A stretch of DNA of 50,555 bases from NCBI RefSeq assembly GCF_900106995.1, contig NZ_FNOK01000066.1:1-50555 (forward strand), read 5' to 3'. Below the pieces are notes generated by a model, which did no database searches, was not told the origin of the DNA, and was given only the letters and a program-made list of their open reading frames with translations. The stretch's first letter is position 1, and every line of letters begins with the position of its first letter. Below, piece after piece: positions 25,601-32,052 of the stretch. The position numbers and the translations under genes are program-made. This DNA is from Saccharopolyspora shandongensis (GTDB lineage Bacteria; Actinomycetota; Actinomycetes; Mycobacteriales; Pseudonocardiaceae).

Positions 25601-26599
25601 TGCCAGCCGCGACTCACCGGGAACGGAGACGCCGTCCAGCACGATCACCACGTAGGGCTCGTCGCGATTGGGCGACGCGGCGGCTTCGAACCGACCGCGC
25701 TCGCCGAGCTCGGTGTCGAGCAGGTCGGTCAGTGCGTCCACCCCGTCGGCGAGGAGCCGCACCTGCCCGGCGTCGTCCTGCTCCAGCGGGTGCTGCGCGT
25801 GCGGCAGCCACTTCACCCACTCCCACAGCGACGCACGATCCTGGCTCGCGCACACCGCCACCCGCAGGTCTTCCGGCGAATGGAAGGTGATGAGCTGGGC
25901 GATCATCGACCGGACGGTGCCTCGGATGGCGTCTTCGTCCCCGCTGAACCGGATCTTGAAGAACCCCCGGAGGAACAGCGCGGTCGGCAGGTTGGCGACG
26001 CTGGTGTAGGCGTTGATGAACCGCCGCAGTGATCTGGCCGCGAGGGGTTCAAGATCCTGGATGGGCTTGCTGGATGGGGGCGTCATCTTCAGCGCCAGCC
26101 GCTGCGAGCCGGTGCCGAGCCGCACCTCGGCGAAGTCCACGTGCGCCGCGCGGCGCTCCCACAGGCGGCCGGTCATCGCGACCGACCACAGCGCCGCCGG
26201 ATCCGGATGCCGCCAGGCGAGGGCGGCGCGCTGGCTGGACGCTGCGGTGCGGACCTGCTTCCGGACCTGGCCGAGGTAGCGGAGGTAGTCCTTGCGGTCG
26301 CCGCGCAACTTCTGACGGCGCTCCACACCCCCGCGGGTGACCTGCATCAACACCATGAAGACGGCCATGAGCAGCATGAGGCCGAACATCCCGAGGCCGA
26401 GCATCGGGTTCATCCTGCCCATGTAGATGAGCATGAACACGCCGGTGCCCAGCATCATCGGGATCATCATCAGCGAAGAGAGGATGTCCTTGCCGCCGCT
26501 GGCTTCCGGCAGCGTCGGCGGTTCCTCCAACGCGAGCTCGCCGGTCGGCATCTCCGGCGGCTTCTCCCGCCCTGGGCGGCGGAACAGGGTCGTTGTCAT
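22613..26599 (-). CDS. eccC: Type VII secretion FtsK/SpoIIIE ATPase EccC
   Basis: This 1328-residue protein begins with a short cytosolic tail. Two membrane helices follow (about residues 37-85, rich in MMIPMMLG and LMLLMAVFMVLM), then three FtsK/SpoIIIE ATPase domains. The Walker A lysines are Lys489 (GATGSGKS), Lys850 (GGPQSGKS) and Lys1133 (GDTGSGKT). Walker B-like segments are LFVIVDEFSEL, VFLVVDGWGSL and YFVLVDDYDLL. EccC drives export of WXG100-type and other substrates, the last domain binding their C-terminal signal. Fusion of EccCa and EccCb into one chain is usual outside ESX-1. The ATG at 26599 has GAGGAG nine bases upstream. It is coupled to the mycosin gene. No eccB, eccD, eccE or WXG100 gene lies in the window. 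Confidence 0.96.
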   Translation of the reverse strand: MTTTLFRRPGREKPPEMPTGELALEEPPTLPEASGGKDILSSLMMIPMMLGTGVFMLIYMGRMNPMLGLGMFGLMLLMAVFMVLMQVTRGGVERRQKLRGDRKDYLRYLGQVRKQVRTAASSQRAALAWRHPDPAALWSVAMTGRLWERRAAHVDFAEVRLGTGSQRLALKMTPPSSKPIQDLEPLAARSLRRFINAYTSVANLPTALFLRGFFKIRFSGDEDAIRGTVRSMIAQLITFHSPEDLRVAVCASQDRASLWEWVKWLPHAQHPLEQDDAGQVRLLADGVDALTDLLDTELGERGRFEAAASPNRDEPYVVIVLDGVSVPGESRLAGTGYRNSIVLDLSDAVEGNVGTSALRLDVTKEQVEMVRTSRTGKEIRTRLCTPDLLSLPRSAALARVVAPYRLGGTTTDVSEPMLVNFELPRLLGVSDLDEWHPQTIARNGLTRDRLRIPIGIAEDGTPVELDIKESAQGGMGPHGLLIGATGSGKSELLRTMVLGMAMTHSSETLNFVLVDFKGGATFLGLDGLPHVSAMITNLADEAPLVTRMQDALHGELVRRQELLRSAGNYASLLDYEKARLSGTPLDPLPTLFVIVDEFSELLAANPDFAELFVMIGRLGRSLGVHLLLASQRLDDGRIHKLESHLSYRISLRTFSAMESRSVIGVPDAYQLPASPGNGYIRTDVSTLIRFKAAYVSGQHRRRTREERQEEVRRQVVPFGMARLARDEPPAPPPPAQDDEKDNNDTGVDRAASGESVLDVAVEKLIDHGPPAHQVWLPPLENPPALDHLLPPLVPDPVRGLVAQSWPGCGRLEVPVGVVDKPFEQLRDVHLVDLAGAGGNVGIAGGPQSGKSTLLRTLITALALTHSPSEIQFYCLDFGGGTLSALERLPHVGGIASRMQEEQVARTIAEVQTMLTHRERLFTEHRVEGMASYRARRAAGEFADEPHGDVFLVVDGWGSLRTDYEQHDMTLRQLAQRGLAYGVHLMITANRWSDVHSALRDQLGTRLELRLGDSIDSMINMRAAALVPQIPGRGLTADQRHFLGGVPRIDGMPTTEGLAEATRDLVQAIRETWRGPAAPAVRMLPSVVPAEELPDTEPGPRVPLGSGELDLQPVWHDFRTNPHLTVVGDTGSGKTAALRLIAQAVTRVNSPDDVRIVVIDPRRTLVESVPEEYREGIAVAKQAAEELAQNLAARLRERIPGADITPAQLRKRDWWSGPEYFVLVDDYDLLTSGMGGPLDPMVELIPQAGDIGLHLVVSRAAAGAGRTSMESCIRRMQESNTPELTLSMPPGEMPLLNGSRGRSLPPGRAVLATRREGIGLQIGWTEVPE

Positions 26600-26930
26600 C
26601 GCGGTCGGCTCCTCACGCCATCCGTACACCGGACACACGTCGGGCAGACCGCGAGTAGTTCAGCATCGAGAATCCGGATGTCCCGGCAAAGCCTCGACGA
26701 GGCGTCGTCCGGGCCGCGAGGTTGACGTACGGCGAAGTCCAGCTGAACCAAATCGGTGGTCACATGCGTGCACTGACGGGCTCGAGCAGTTCCGCGATCT
26801 CGCGACCCGCTACGCCAAACGGGCCGTCTACTACCAGGCCGTTCCAGATAATGACGATTAGCTTGTTGACCAGCATTTTCCAGCGGCACCAGAGTGAGAG
26901 CGATCTCATTGGACCACCCGCTGGGGGCTT
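26600..26930. promoter_or_regulatory. Divergent promoter region (eccC / GH105)
   Basis: These 331 bases lie between the minus-strand eccC and the plus-strand hydrolase gene and should hold both promoters. I see no gene and no copy of the AATTCGAATT palindrome found near the lacI-type gene. Confidence 0.5.
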
Positions 26931-28106
26931 ATGATGTCAAGACTGCGCGTAGTGCTCGTAGTGCTGGCTCTCCTCCTGCTACTTCCGCCACCCACTCCCG
27001 CGTTCGCCGCGACCACGGCCGAAGGCGGGCCGAACCTCGACTCACTGTCCGTCGACAACGGCGCCACCGCGCCGAGTCCAAGCGACTGGTCCACCGCGGT
27101 GGTGGACTCGACGATGGCGCGACGGCCCGCCACGTCGCTCGGCCTCGGCTACACCGACGCGTTGTTCCTGCACGCGGCTTTCCAGGTCTACCAACGCACT
27201 CACGACACCCGCTACCTCAACTATGTCAAGGCGTGGGGTTCGGCGCGTGTCGCTACGGACGGCAGCACGGGCAACACGTACAACGACCTCGACAGCATGC
27301 TCGTGGGCAACGTCTTCCTCGACCTCGCGCCGGCCACCGGCGATTCGCGCTACCGCCTGGCCGCGAACAGGATCGTCAAGCGGGTCGCGACCTTCCCGCG
27401 AACCAGCGACGGCGCCCTGATCCACAACGTCGCGTTCACCGGTCAACTCTGGTCGGACGGTGCCTTCATGGCACAGCCGTTCCTGGCTCGCGCAGGTGAC
27501 CACACCGGCCCGCCGCGTCAGCTGCTGACCTACTTCGAGCACTTGCGCAACGAAGACGCCCTGCTGCGCCACGCCTATGACGAGACCGGCCGCTCCGAGT
27601 GGGCCGACACCAGCGGGCGCTCGCCGGAGGTGTGGTGCCGGGCGGTCGGGTGGTTCGGCATGGCCACCGTCGACGTGCTCGAAGAACTTCCGCGCACGCA
27701 TCCGGACCGGGCCGCGCTCGTCGAGATTGTCCGGTACCTCGCGGACGGCTACCGGCGCTGGCAGGATCCCGCAACCGGCCGGTGGTTCCAGCTGCCCGTC
27801 AAACCGGGTCTGGCAGGCAACTGGACCGAGACATCGTGCTCGGCGATGTTCACCTACACCCTCGCGCGGGCGGTCGAGCGAGGCTACGTGAGCCCGGCGT
27901 TCTGGCCGGTGGCGCAACGCGGGTACCGCGGCGTACTGGCGAAGGTGTCCATCGGCTCGGACGGCCGGACCAGGATCTCCGACGTCGTGATCGGCACGAA
28001 CGTCGGCGATGCCCGGTACTACCTGGAGCGCCCGCGAATGGACAACGACTTCCACGGGCTCGGCGCGTTCCTGATCATGAACGAAGAGCTGAGATCGTCA
28101 CGGTGA
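26931..28106 (+). CDS. Secreted GH105/GH88-like unsaturated glycoside hydrolase
   Basis: This 391-residue protein has a Sec signal peptide (hydrophobic VLVVLALLLLLPP, ending AFAA at about residue 27) and an (alpha/alpha)6-barrel of the YteR/GH105 kind. Recognisable elements are YNDLDSMLVGNVFLDL, the catalytic-Asp segment LWSDGAFMAQPFLAR, EVWCRAVGWFGMATVDVL and the C-terminal NDFHGLGAFLIMNEEL. The family hydrates unsaturated uronyl residues released by pectin, rhamnogalacturonan or ulvan lyases. Tandem ATG codons at 26931 and 26934 compete, and the second has better spacing to GGGG. Its last 32 bases overlap the 3' end of the convergent enzyme gene, which supports one degradation locus. The natural glycan is not evident. 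Confidence 0.85.
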   Translation: MMSRLRVVLVVLALLLLLPPPTPAFAATTAEGGPNLDSLSVDNGATAPSPSDWSTAVVDSTMARRPATSLGLGYTDALFLHAAFQVYQRTHDTRYLNYVKAWGSARVATDGSTGNTYNDLDSMLVGNVFLDLAPATGDSRYRLAANRIVKRVATFPRTSDGALIHNVAFTGQLWSDGAFMAQPFLARAGDHTGPPRQLLTYFEHLRNEDALLRHAYDETGRSEWADTSGRSPEVWCRAVGWFGMATVDVLEELPRTHPDRAALVEIVRYLADGYRRWQDPATGRWFQLPVKPGLAGNWTETSCSAMFTYTLARAVERGYVSPAFWPVAQRGYRGVLAKVSIGSDGRTRISDVVIGTNVGDARYYLERPRMDNDFHGLGAFLIMNEELRSSR

Positions 28107-29859
28107 ACGTGCCGTCGTGCGGCACGGTGAGGATGTGCATCCGGCGGCCGGGGTAGGTGATCGAGGCGGGCCTGATCGCGGGCTGCCGCGGCTGTGCCCA
28201 GTCGAATCGCAGCACCACCCGGCCGCGGGTGAGCGTCAGCCCTCGCGCGTCGAGTGCGACGGTGTCGGAGTCCTTCACCACCAACGGGATCTGCTCGGTT
28301 GCCGGTGCGTTCGCCCGCACCGACCTGGTCATCTGGTCGGGCTGCACGGTCACGTCGGTGACGACCGAGCCGCTCGCGGTGCGGTAGCGGAACCGGTACG
28401 GCTCGCCGCCCAGGAACTCCGCCTGCTGCGGTCCGTTCGCGTCCGGCACGTGGCCCGGGAAGACCGTCGCCCAGCAGGCGTGGTCGTTGTTGTTCATCGA
28501 CTGGACGACCGTGCCCGCCACCGGGTGCCACAGGAACGTCAGACCGGTGCGGGCCAGCGAGGTCGCGCGCCTCGTGCCGAAGTAGCCGCCGAGGTAGAAC
28601 TGCGGCCTGCGCAGGAACAGGAAGTTCTGCCCCTGGTCGCTGCGGATCTCGGTGAAGTGCGCCCGGCGGTATGGAAGTTCCGCGATCGCGGCCGTGCGCT
28701 GGGCACGGGTTGGATAGCGCTCGCCGTAGATCGAGTGGCTGAGGATGCGCGGTGAGGTGTCGGGTTTGACGAGTGCGGGCACCGGTGCCGGGTCCGCCGC
28801 CCAGGCCGCCCGTGCGGCGGCGAGGTCTTCGCGGCTGGACAGGAACGCGGACAAGTTCGGCACCACCGGCACGAACTGGTTGTTCAGCGCGGTACGTTCC
28901 GGGTCCGGCCGCACGTCGGCGTAGAACCGCGACGTGGTGCGGGAGTTCGGGGCGACATTGGCGAACCAGCCGGAGCCGTCGGGTTCGCGCAGCAGGTTGT
29001 AGCCGAGCCAGTCGGTGTACCGGCGCGTCATCGTGACGAGGTTGGCGTCGTTGGACTGGCGCCACGCGTCGGCCATCTCCGGCAGCATCACCTCGAAGTT
29101 GTAGTTGGTGTCCGCGCCGGTCTCCTCGTAGAAGAAGCCCGCGGGACTCTGCCCGTTCGCGGCAAGGCGCGCGAACGCCTCGGTCAACCGCTGTCGCAGC
29201 GAGGGATCGGGGGCCTGGTTCAGCGCGAGCGCGGCGCCGGCGAGCCCGGCGGTGACCTGGTTCGCGTAGTGGATCGTGGGCTGCCAGACGCGACCGTTGG
29301 CCGGGTTGAGGAGCCACGTCATCGCTCTGCTCAGCGCCGAGGTGATCTGCGCCTGGCGTTGCGTCATGACGTTCGCCTTGCGCAGCAGGGCGTTGGTCTT
29401 GCTCAGGTACCCCATCGCGAAGCCGGTGGCGGCGAGCGAGTGCTCGGTCGGCGAGTACTCCGGCCACGAGCCGTCGGCGTGCTGCAACCCCAGGTAGTGC
29501 CCGAGCCCGGCGTCGAGCGCGGCGAGCAGATCCGCGTTGCCCCGGTACGGGTTCCACGTGCGGGACTGCGTGGCGAACCAGGCGAGCGTGTAGACGTGCT
29601 CCTGGACGCGGGCGTTGTACGACACCGCCGGGCTGCGCCACCAGCCTCCGGCGAAGAAGCCGCTCGAGTCCATGTCGGCGACCATCGGCGAGACCGCTCT
29701 GAGGTACGGCGCGAACCGCTGCTCCTCGGGTGCGAACAGGCGCCGGATCGGTGTGGTGGGCGGCGGCGCGGGCAGTGCGAGTGCGCGGGCCGGCAATGCG
29801 GCGAGCAGTCCGAGAGCGGCGGCGCCGGTCATCAGGCTGCGACGGCTGAACGTAGTCAC
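28075..29859 (-). CDS. Tat-exported putative polysaccharide-degrading enzyme (helical toroid plus beta domain)
   Basis: This 594-residue protein begins with a Tat signal (MTTFSRRSLMTGAAALGLLA, cleavage near ALA). The N-terminal half is helical with repeated aromatic and small-residue patterns (SYNARVQEHVYTLAWF, IHYANQVTAGLAGAALALN, NYNFEVMLPEMADAW), as in toroid-fold lyases and hydrolases. The C-terminal third is strand-rich and ends in TVPHDGTFTVTISALRS. That layout resembles heparinase/alginate-lyase-type enzymes, but I do not recognise a specific family, so the reaction is unassigned. The GTG start at 29859 has AAGGAGG seven bases upstream, a near-perfect site. Two palindromes lie just upstream of it toward the regulator gene. 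Pairing with the GH105 enzyme suggests it makes the oligosaccharides that the latter finishes. Confidence 0.65.
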   Translation of the reverse strand: MTTFSRRSLMTGAAALGLLAALPARALALPAPPPTTPIRRLFAPEEQRFAPYLRAVSPMVADMDSSGFFAGGWWRSPAVSYNARVQEHVYTLAWFATQSRTWNPYRGNADLLAALDAGLGHYLGLQHADGSWPEYSPTEHSLAATGFAMGYLSKTNALLRKANVMTQRQAQITSALSRAMTWLLNPANGRVWQPTIHYANQVTAGLAGAALALNQAPDPSLRQRLTEAFARLAANGQSPAGFFYEETGADTNYNFEVMLPEMADAWRQSNDANLVTMTRRYTDWLGYNLLREPDGSGWFANVAPNSRTTSRFYADVRPDPERTALNNQFVPVVPNLSAFLSSREDLAAARAAWAADPAPVPALVKPDTSPRILSHSIYGERYPTRAQRTAAIAELPYRRAHFTEIRSDQGQNFLFLRRPQFYLGGYFGTRRATSLARTGLTFLWHPVAGTVVQSMNNNDHACWATVFPGHVPDANGPQQAEFLGGEPYRFRYRTASGSVVTDVTVQPDQMTRSVRANAPATEQIPLVVKDSDTVALDARGLTLTRGRVVLRFDWAQPRQPAIRPASITYPGRRMHILTVPHDGTFTVTISALRS

Positions 29860-29918
29860 GGGCCTACCTCCTTGTGGCCTGGTAACCGTCGTCGGCTCGG
29901 CAGCCGCAGGTCAAGATG

Positions 29919-29932
29919 ATAATTCGAATTAT
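29919..29932. promoter_or_regulatory. Palindromic operator candidate 1
   Basis: ATAATTCGAATTAT is a perfect 14-bp palindrome, 60 bases upstream of the lyase-like gene's GTG. It shares the core AATTCGAATT with the site at 29972-29989; the centres are 55 bp apart. LacI-family proteins bind such even palindromes with a central CG, so autoregulation and lyase repression are likely. Confidence 0.7.
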
Positions 29933-29971
29933 TAGTGCTTGACGACACGTGGGCCGACGACGCAAAATCCC

Positions 29972-29989
29972 TGCCAATTCGAATTGGCA
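29972..29989. promoter_or_regulatory. Palindromic operator candidate 2
   Basis: TGCCAATTCGAATTGGCA is a perfect 18-bp palindrome ending 13 bases before the probable GTG start of the LacI-family gene. It shares the core AATTCGAATT with the site at 29919. Its position over the leader would let the regulator shut off its own gene, and two sites could support a DNA loop. Confidence 0.75.
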
Positions 29990-30002
29990 AGCGGGGGTGC
30001 TC

Positions 30003-31004
30003 GTGGCCCGACGGCTCACCCAGCGGGACATCGCCAGGATGGCAGGAGTCAGCCAGGCCACGGTGTCGCTGGTGCTCAACAACCGGCGGGACGGCAACGT
30101 CCGGATCGCGCCGGAAACCCGTGCGCAGGTGCTGGAGGTGATTCGGAAGACCGGCTACGTCGCGAACCCGATCGCCCGCAGACTGCACGACCGGCGCAAC
30201 CGCATCCTCGGCGTGTTCACCTACGAGGCGGTGTTCCCGAGCACCCGCGCGAACTTCTACCAGCCGTTCCTCGAAGGCATCGAGGAACGGGCCGAGGATG
30301 TCGGCTGTGACCTGTTGCTGTTCACCAGCGCCAAGGCCGCTGGGGCGCGGCGGCGGATCTTCAGCGACGACAGCCGGGTGCGGCTCGCCGACGGCAGTCT
30401 GCTGCTCGGTCGCACGGTCGACCGCGACGACCTGGCCCAGCTGCTCGCCGAAGGCATCCCGTACGTCTCCATCGGACGACGCGACGACGCGGGCGGCCCG
30501 GTGCCGCACGTCGGCGCCGACTACCGCACCGCGGTGCGAGACCTGGTGGACCGCGCGGTCGCGCTCGGCCACCGCGGGTTCGCGTACGTGGGGCCCGGTG
30601 CGGGCGCGGAGTCGTCCGCGGATCGGCTGCAAGGCTTCCACGAAGCCGTTGCCGCACATGGCGTCCAAGGGGTGCATGTGCAGACCGCACGGCTCGACCA
30701 GCTGCGCGAAGTGGGCGTCACCGCCGTGCTCACCGAAGAGGTGTCGGACGGGGCCGCGATCGTGCTCGCCGGACGCGCGCGCGGGCTCTCCGTGCCGGGC
30801 GACCTCGCCGTGCTCTCGCTCGGCGCCGCTACCCGGCCGGCACCGGACGACGTGGCGCTTACCGGTTTCCGCATCCCCAGGCGCGAGATGGGGCGCCGGG
30901 CGGTGCAGGCGCTGACCGAGGTACTCGAACACGGCACCACACCGCAGGAACTGCTCCCGTGCAAGTTCGTCGAGGGCGCGACGCTGGGCGCACCACGCCT
31001 TTGA
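30003..31004 (+). CDS. LacI-family transcriptional regulator
   Basis: This 333-residue regulator has the LacI helix-turn-helix at the very N-terminus (LTQRDIARMAGVSQATVSLV) with the hinge helix ANPIARRL, then a periplasmic-binding-protein-like ligand domain beginning ILGVFTYEAVF. I chose the GTG at 30003, preceded by GCGGGGG, because it places the DNA-binding domain at residue 5; the ATG at 29949 would put 18 extra residues in front and overlap the operator palindrome. The ligand is presumably an oligosaccharide released by the neighbouring enzymes. The divergent lyase-like gene and the two shared-core palindromes make local control likely. Confidence 0.92.
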   Translation: MARRLTQRDIARMAGVSQATVSLVLNNRRDGNVRIAPETRAQVLEVIRKTGYVANPIARRLHDRRNRILGVFTYEAVFPSTRANFYQPFLEGIEERAEDVGCDLLLFTSAKAAGARRRIFSDDSRVRLADGSLLLGRTVDRDDLAQLLAEGIPYVSIGRRDDAGGPVPHVGADYRTAVRDLVDRAVALGHRGFAYVGPGAGAESSADRLQGFHEAVAAHGVQGVHVQTARLDQLREVGVTAVLTEEVSDGAAIVLAGRARGLSVPGDLAVLSLGAATRPAPDDVALTGFRIPRREMGRRAVQALTEVLEHGTTPQELLPCKFVEGATLGAPRL

Positions 31005-31112
31005 CCCAGCGGAACCGTTGCTCGACCGCACCACGGACGTCGTCGTTGGCAACGGACTCGGCGGTGTCGCCGTCGCGCTCGCGTTGCTGCGCGCGGCCAC
31101 CCCCTCCCGCAC

Positions 31113-31793
31113 CTAACGCTTGACCGCCTGGAGCAGCTGGAACGTCACCGCGACGTGGCCTGAATGGCGGGTCTCACCCCGGTATTCGGTGAACTCAAGC
31201 CCCAATTCGGCGGCGATTCGGTCGAGCCACACGCGGTCGCCGAGGCTATTGAAGCCCAGCAACAACACCCCACCGGGCGTGAGCCGCTGCATGCCCTCCG
31301 CCAGGTAGCGTCGGTGCGCGCGGTACTCGCGGTCGAAGATGGCGTGCTCGATGTCGTGCGAGTAGTCGAAGTGCTCGGGCGTTGGGATGACGTTGGAGTT
31401 CCAGAAGATGACGTCGAAGCGATCGTCCCGGTCGAGCGGGCCGAACAGGTCGCCCTGGTGGACGGACACGCGGTCACCGACGCCGTGCCGGGTGGCGTTG
31501 AGCGCGGTGTTCGCTGCTGCTTGTCCGCTGATATCGACGGCGGCCACCCGCGCGCAGCCGCGCAGCGCGGCCAGCACAGCCGTAACGCCCGCCCCGCACC
31601 CGATCTCCAGGAACGAGCCTCCCGCCGGGTAAGGGAGCCAGTCGGAGAACAGCTCGGTCGAAGCCGTGTGGATGGGAGCGAACACCTCCGGCAGGAGGTG
31701 CCAGCTGTAGCCGAGGAGGTCGAACTCGGCGGGCCGGTCGGTGGCGTCGAGGTGTCGGGCCACAAGCTGGAAGCCGACGTCCAACTCGGCCAT
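31113..31793 (-). CDS. Class I SAM-dependent methyltransferase (PrmC/small-methyltransferase type)
   Basis: This 226-residue protein has SAM motif I, FLEIGCGAGVTAVLAALRG, the acidic residue after strand 2 in VAAVDISGQAAANT, and a QGDLFGPL motif. At the position where HemK/PrmC and related N-methyltransferases carry NPPY it has FWNSNVIP. The loss of NPPY suggests it does not methylate the usual amide or amine substrates. The substrate is unknown. The ATG at 31793 is used here; a GTG three codons earlier (31802) is equally possible, since neither has a clear ribosome binding site. It is convergent with the LacI-family gene, with 108 bases between them and no obvious terminator. Confidence 0.8.
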   Translation of the reverse strand: MAELDVGFQLVARHLDATDRPAEFDLLGYSWHLLPEVFAPIHTASTELFSDWLPYPAGGSFLEIGCGAGVTAVLAALRGCARVAAVDISGQAAANTALNATRHGVGDRVSVHQGDLFGPLDRDDRFDVIFWNSNVIPTPEHFDYSHDIEHAIFDREYRAHRRYLAEGMQRLTPGGVLLLGFNSLGDRVWLDRIAAELGLEFTEYRGETRHSGHVAVTFQLLQAVKR

Positions 31794-32052
31794 CTTCCGC
31801 ACCGCGGAGCGCTTGTGGTTTCTGTTCCTCGACAGCTCAGAAACCTAGACACAGCAACGACGTGCCCCTTCTCGCGGGCCAACTACCACCCACACATCAG
31901 TACGAAGAGCCTGTAATAAGGGGCCATCCCCGGTGTTCAAAGGGGCACAACATCACAGGTTGCACTAGCTACCCGTCGACCTGTGGCGATAGCGTGGTTC
32001 CGAATAGCTGTGATCAGCTTCACCTTGCGTGGCAATGGGAAGGAAAGACGCC

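Noticed and set aside
31005..31112. Short plus-strand reading DRTTDVVVGNGLGGVAVALA after the LacI gene
   Set aside because: It looks protein-like but is under 40 codons, has no start and overlaps the LacI stop in another frame; it may be a gene fragment that I cannot identify.
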